Part shown: positions 5,866-7,821 of the stretch, piece by piece | Numbering within the stretch: the stretch's first letter is position 1 | Layout: each line of letters starts with the position of its first letter | Assembly: GCA_023230245.1 (NCBI GenBank) | Contig: JALNXT010000053.1 | Location: forward strand, 1 to 7,821 | Length of the DNA stretch: 7,821 nt | Direction: 5' to 3' | Origin: Candidatus Cloacimonadota bacterium | GTDB lineage: Bacteria > Cloacimonadota > Cloacimonadia > Cloacimonadales > Cloacimonadaceae | The notes under the pieces: model-generated | Database searches by the model: none | Told to the model about the DNA's origin: nothing | The model's input: the letters and a program-made list of their open reading frames with translations, nothing else | Program-made: the position numbers and the translations under genes

Positions 5866-6194
5866 GTGCTAAGGCGTTTGGTCAATAGGGCAATAAGGGT
5901 GGACATTTGCTCGCTCAAACCCTGCCAGGAAAGCTCACCAGCCCCGTTTTTGGCGCTAATCACAAGCTTGAAACCTTCCGGTATAAGGGTAATATTTTCT
6001 CTGATCCACGCTTTAATTCTGCGTTTAAGCAAGTTTCTGCACACAGCATTGCCAACCTTGCGGCTAATCGTGATACCCACAGCCGTTTCATCAACACGGT
6101 TAAGCCCAGGAACATAGAAATATGCCGTCCGAAGCTGAAAATCGGGGTTTCTGAATTCGGTGTACTCAGCGTGAGATGTGATCCACCGCACCAT
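5862..6194 (-). CDS. rnpA: Ribonuclease P protein component RnpA
   Basis: 110 residues (family usually 105-130). RnpA binds the RNase P RNA and helps it remove 5' leaders from tRNA precursors. Core motifs are visible: VGITISRKVGNAVCRNLLKRRIKAWIREN (about 39-67) and the closing FKLVISAKNGAGELSW (75-90). The usual RNR of the RNA-binding helix reads RNL here. The N-terminus is four or so residues shorter than in B. subtilis; the usual RLxxxxDF segment is barely recognisable, and an in-frame stop lies just upstream, so no earlier start exists. The ATG follows the rpmH stop by four bases with no Shine-Dalgarno site. The stop overlaps the yidD ATG. Confidence 0.93.
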   Translation of the reverse strand: MVRWITSHAEYTEFRNPDFQLRTAYFYVPGLNRVDETAVGITISRKVGNAVCRNLLKRRIKAWIRENITLIPEGFKLVISAKNGAGELSWQGLSEQMSTLIALLTKRLST

Positions 6195-6198
6195 AAGG

Positions 6199-6333
6199 TC
6201 ATACGCTTAAGGTTTTTCTCCCTTTTGCTCTACGACGTGCCAAGACCTTGCGGCCATTCTTGGTAGCCATGCGGCTGCGGAAACCATGTGTGCTCTTACG
6301 GGGTCTGTTATGTGGTTGATAAGTACGTTTCAT
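6199..6333 (-). CDS. rpmH: 50S ribosomal protein L34
   Basis: 44 codons, translated by hand. It starts MKRTYQPHNRPRKSTHGFR, continues SRMATKNGRKVLARRRAKGR and ends KTLSV, a perfect L34 with the standard length and the family signature (KRTYQP, KxxHGFRxRM, GRxVLxxRRxKGRxxLS). L34 is a small basic protein of the large ribosomal subunit. It is the first gene of the operon, with AAGGAG (6349-6344) ten bases before the ATG. The small rnpA gap (four bases) is as in most bacteria. The gene is short enough to be missed by size filters. Confidence 0.99.
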   Translation of the reverse strand: MKRTYQPHNRPRKSTHGFRSRMATKNGRKVLARRRAKGRKTLSV

Positions 6334-6343
6334 TTTAGTCTAT

Positions 6344-6369
6344 CTCCTTGATATATATGCGTAATTATA
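6344..6369 (-). promoter_or_regulatory. Promoter -10 and ribosome binding site of the rpmH operon
   Basis: A perfect TATAAT on the - strand lies at 6369-6364, and AAGGAG at 6349-6344. The start would be near 6357, giving a short leader of about 24 bases. The -35 at the right distance is poor (CTGTAA at 17 bases), so the -35 is uncertain. The divide between hlyIII and rpmH (97 bases) has no strong terminator, so read-through from upstream is also possible. Confidence 0.6.
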
Positions 6370-6430
6370 GTCAGAAAGTCATGAATTTACAGGGGCAGGG
6401 AATGTCAAGAGGTTTTTCTGGTATGCTGCC

Positions 6431-7102
6431 CTACTTCATCAATTGTAGCATGCCAAAAAAGTGGCAGATACTACCACCCAGAACAAACAAATGCCAAACA
6501 CTATGGTGATAGGGCAAGCGCTTGGCGGTGTAAAATACGATGCCAAGCGTGTAGGCTAAACCGCCGATTAGCATCCAGATAAGAAAGGAAGGGGGAGCAG
6601 CATGCAAAAGAGGTCTAATCGCAATAACAACCATCCAGCTCATGATGATGTAAACAGCAATGGATACTTTTTTCAGCTTGCCCAAGGCAAATACTTTCAG
6701 GCTGATGCCCGCGATGGCTAAGCCCCAGATAATCCCGAATAAAGTCCAGCCCCAGCCACCTCGCATGGTACCTATTGTGATGGGGGTGTAAGTACCCGCA
6801 ATCAGAAAGAAGATGGAGGAATGGTCTAATATCCTGAAAAAGCGTTTCACCTTTGGTTGCGGGAAACTATGGTAAAGAGTGGATGCAAGATACAAAGTTA
6901 TCATGGTGGCACCATAGATGCTGAATGACACAACTTTCCATGTATCACTGCGTTTGGCTGCAAAAACAACCAGGATTACGAGTGCTGCGACGGATAGCCC
7001 CACCCCTATTCCGTGAGTTATCGCATTGGCTATTTCCTCACCCATACTTTGATGGGGGCTTAGTGGAATGCGGTCTAAAAAGCTCTGCTTAGATTTATTC
7101 AT
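6431..7102 (-). CDS. trhA: Hemolysin III family (TrhA/PAQR) membrane protein
   Basis: 223 residues with about seven hydrophobic helices, as in the family. Diagnostic motifs: EEIANAITHGIG (22-33), S74-x3-H78 in LASTLYHSF, the DHSSIFFLIAGTYTP block (93-107) and H200-x3-H204 in the last helices (HHSVWHLFV), followed by GGSICHFFG. The conserved Ser, Asp and His residues match the zinc site of PAQR/adiponectin-receptor proteins, so a metal-dependent membrane hydrolase is possible. The family is named for a Bacillus cereus haemolysin. The E. coli relative (YqfA) has been linked to membrane energetics and not to lysis; do not read virulence from the name. The ATG overlaps the nadD stop (ATGA) and has AAGGA just upstream, so it is co-transcribed with nadD. 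Confidence 0.92.
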   Translation of the reverse strand: MNKSKQSFLDRIPLSPHQSMGEEIANAITHGIGVGLSVAALVILVVFAAKRSDTWKVVSFSIYGATMITLYLASTLYHSFPQPKVKRFFRILDHSSIFFLIAGTYTPITIGTMRGGWGWTLFGIIWGLAIAGISLKVFALGKLKKVSIAVYIIMSWMVVIAIRPLLHAAPPSFLIWMLIGGLAYTLGIVFYTAKRLPYHHSVWHLFVLGGSICHFFGMLQLMK

Positions 7103-7701
7103 GCTTTTCCTTGTTGCCTATTATACAGGCGAACTATTTCTTTTTCTAAAGTCTCTGGCACCATGCCATTTATACTGTCACCTCTATCAATGCGTTCTCT
7201 TATCTCAGTTGAAGAGATGGGAGATATGGCAATCGGTAATTCAGTCGCAATAATACCTTCCAACTTAATCTCTTGAACGCTAAACCCCGGACGGGGAAGG
7301 ATAAGAAAGTGTAGGTTGGCAGCTAACCACGGGAAATCATACCACTTTTCAAGTTTGGCAAGATTATCAGCTCCAATGATGAAAATAAAGCGCGTACGGG
7401 GGTTTTCTGAGAACAGTTTTTGCATGAGGTGAGAAGTATATCCTCTACCAGTTTCATCTGCTCTTGAGATGGCAAATCGAGGCTCAGAGGCAATAGCCAG
7501 TTCAACGAGCCTGAATCTGGTTGTATAGTTTAGACGGATTTTGCCCGCTTTAAAGTGGTGATTGCCACTCGGCACGAATAACACACATGCAGCTTTGGTA
7601 AGCAATAGCACCTGATGGGCGATATGTAAATGCCCCGCATGAATGGGATCGAAACTGCCTCCCAAGACAGCAGTGCAGCCTTCAAGCTCACTAAAATTCA
7701 T
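7099..7701 (-). CDS. nadD: Nicotinate-nucleotide adenylyltransferase NadD
   Basis: 200 residues, family-typical length. It joins nicotinate mononucleotide to ATP to give deamido-NAD, the late step of NAD synthesis in the cytoplasm. The nucleotidyltransferase signature is complete: GSFDPIHAGH at 15-24 (HxGH type), GAD at 110-112, Trp120, RPG at 137-139 and ISSTEIRERI (162-171). The usual PPHK after the first strand reads HHFK at 48-51 (the Lys is kept). The ATG follows directly on the stop codon of the upstream gene with no gap and no clear Shine-Dalgarno site; the stop overlaps the next gene. The common neighbours rsfS and obgE are not seen in the window. Confidence 0.95.
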   Translation of the reverse strand: MNFSELEGCTAVLGGSFDPIHAGHLHIAHQVLLLTKAACVLFVPSGNHHFKAGKIRLNYTTRFRLVELAIASEPRFAISRADETGRGYTSHLMQKLFSENPRTRFIFIIGADNLAKLEKWYDFPWLAANLHFLILPRPGFSVQEIKLEGIIATELPIAISPISSTEIRERIDRGDSINGMVPETLEKEIVRLYNRQQGKA

Positions 7702-7821
7702 TTACTTGAAGCGGCGAGAAAGCCGTTTTGCCTCTTTTGATCCTGTGTAACGTAATAGCAGACGGTCATAGCTTTGCCGTGCTTTTTCAGTATTCTTTTG
7801 GTGAAGATGCAGTTTAGCAGA
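7702..7821 (-). CDS. C-terminal fragment of an unidentified, possibly TPR-containing protein
   Basis: Reading the - strand in from the right edge, 39 codons stay open and end at TAA directly before the nadD ATG. The fragment (beginning SAKLHLHQKNTEKARQSYDR, ending RRFK) has the spacing of a tetratricopeptide helix pair: KNTEKARQSYDRLLLRY then S.EA. It is basic and helical at the end. The 5' part is outside the window, so function cannot be stated. Perfect abutment with nadD supports it as a real, co-transcribed gene. Confidence 0.6.
   Translation of the reverse strand, partial: SAKLHLHQKNTEKARQSYDRLLLRYTGSKEAKRLSRRFK

Noticed and set aside
5885..5897. GGGCAATA near the end of rnpA, similar to the GGGCAATG boxes.
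   Set aside because: A single copy inside coding sequence with no spacing pattern; it is explained by the codons.
6403..6408. A perfect TTGACA on the - strand upstream of rpmH, suggesting the -35 of its promoter.
   Set aside because: It is 33 bases before TATAAT, far from the usual 16-18, and no -10 lies at the right distance. It is probably chance.
6393..6431. GGGCAG/CTGCCC inverted pair after the hemolysin III gene as a terminator.
   Set aside because: The loop is 27 bases and no T-run follows, so it is unlikely to end transcription.

Overview
The window is chromosomal and mostly housekeeping. Base composition is moderate and coding is dense, with single-copy core genes. The rpmH-rnpA-yidD-yidC-jag block is typical of diderm and monoderm bacteria alike. 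The YidC homologue is a long Gram-negative type with a large periplasmic domain, so a diderm is likely. The mix (acyl-CoA synthetase, secreted superoxide-reductase-like protein, lactonase-like hydrolase, no dnaA beside rpmH) would fit an anaerobic lineage such as Cloacimonadota, but that is an impression and not proof.

Layout from left to right. The + strand begins with the C-terminal two thirds of an AMP-forming acyl-CoA synthetase (2-1045), followed by its own terminator (1075-1105). A 329-base gene-free stretch follows. It holds an opposing (- strand) terminator with a UUCG loop, three hairpins spaced exactly 24 bases apart, and a possible - strand promoter. Together these look like a small RNA of about 108 nt, the most interesting item in the window. 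Next comes a - strand gene for a short exported protein (1375-1713) that keeps most metal ligands of superoxide reductase. A 231-base divergent intergenic region with four copies of GGGCAATG separates it from ppnP on the + strand (1945-2226).

From 2224 to the right edge everything is on the - strand, so it is transcribed right to left. The upstream group is an unidentified TPR-like gene fragment, nadD and a hemolysin III/PAQR membrane protein. After a promoter at about 6364 comes rpmH (44 codons), rnpA, yidD, yidC, jag/khpB and a metallo-beta-lactamase-fold hydrolase, closed by a hairpin at 2224-2249. Most of these genes abut or overlap by ATGA, which suggests translational coupling.

The rpmH cluster joins ribosome assembly (L34), tRNA 5' processing (RnpA), membrane protein insertion (YidD, YidC) and an RNA-binding partner (Jag/KhpB). 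The hydrolase occupies the place where mnmE often lies. Apart from the small-RNA candidate, the iterated GGGCAATG boxes and the modified superoxide-reductase-like protein, nothing in the window looks like a mobile, defence or CRISPR system. I saw no tRNA, rRNA or insertion sequence.
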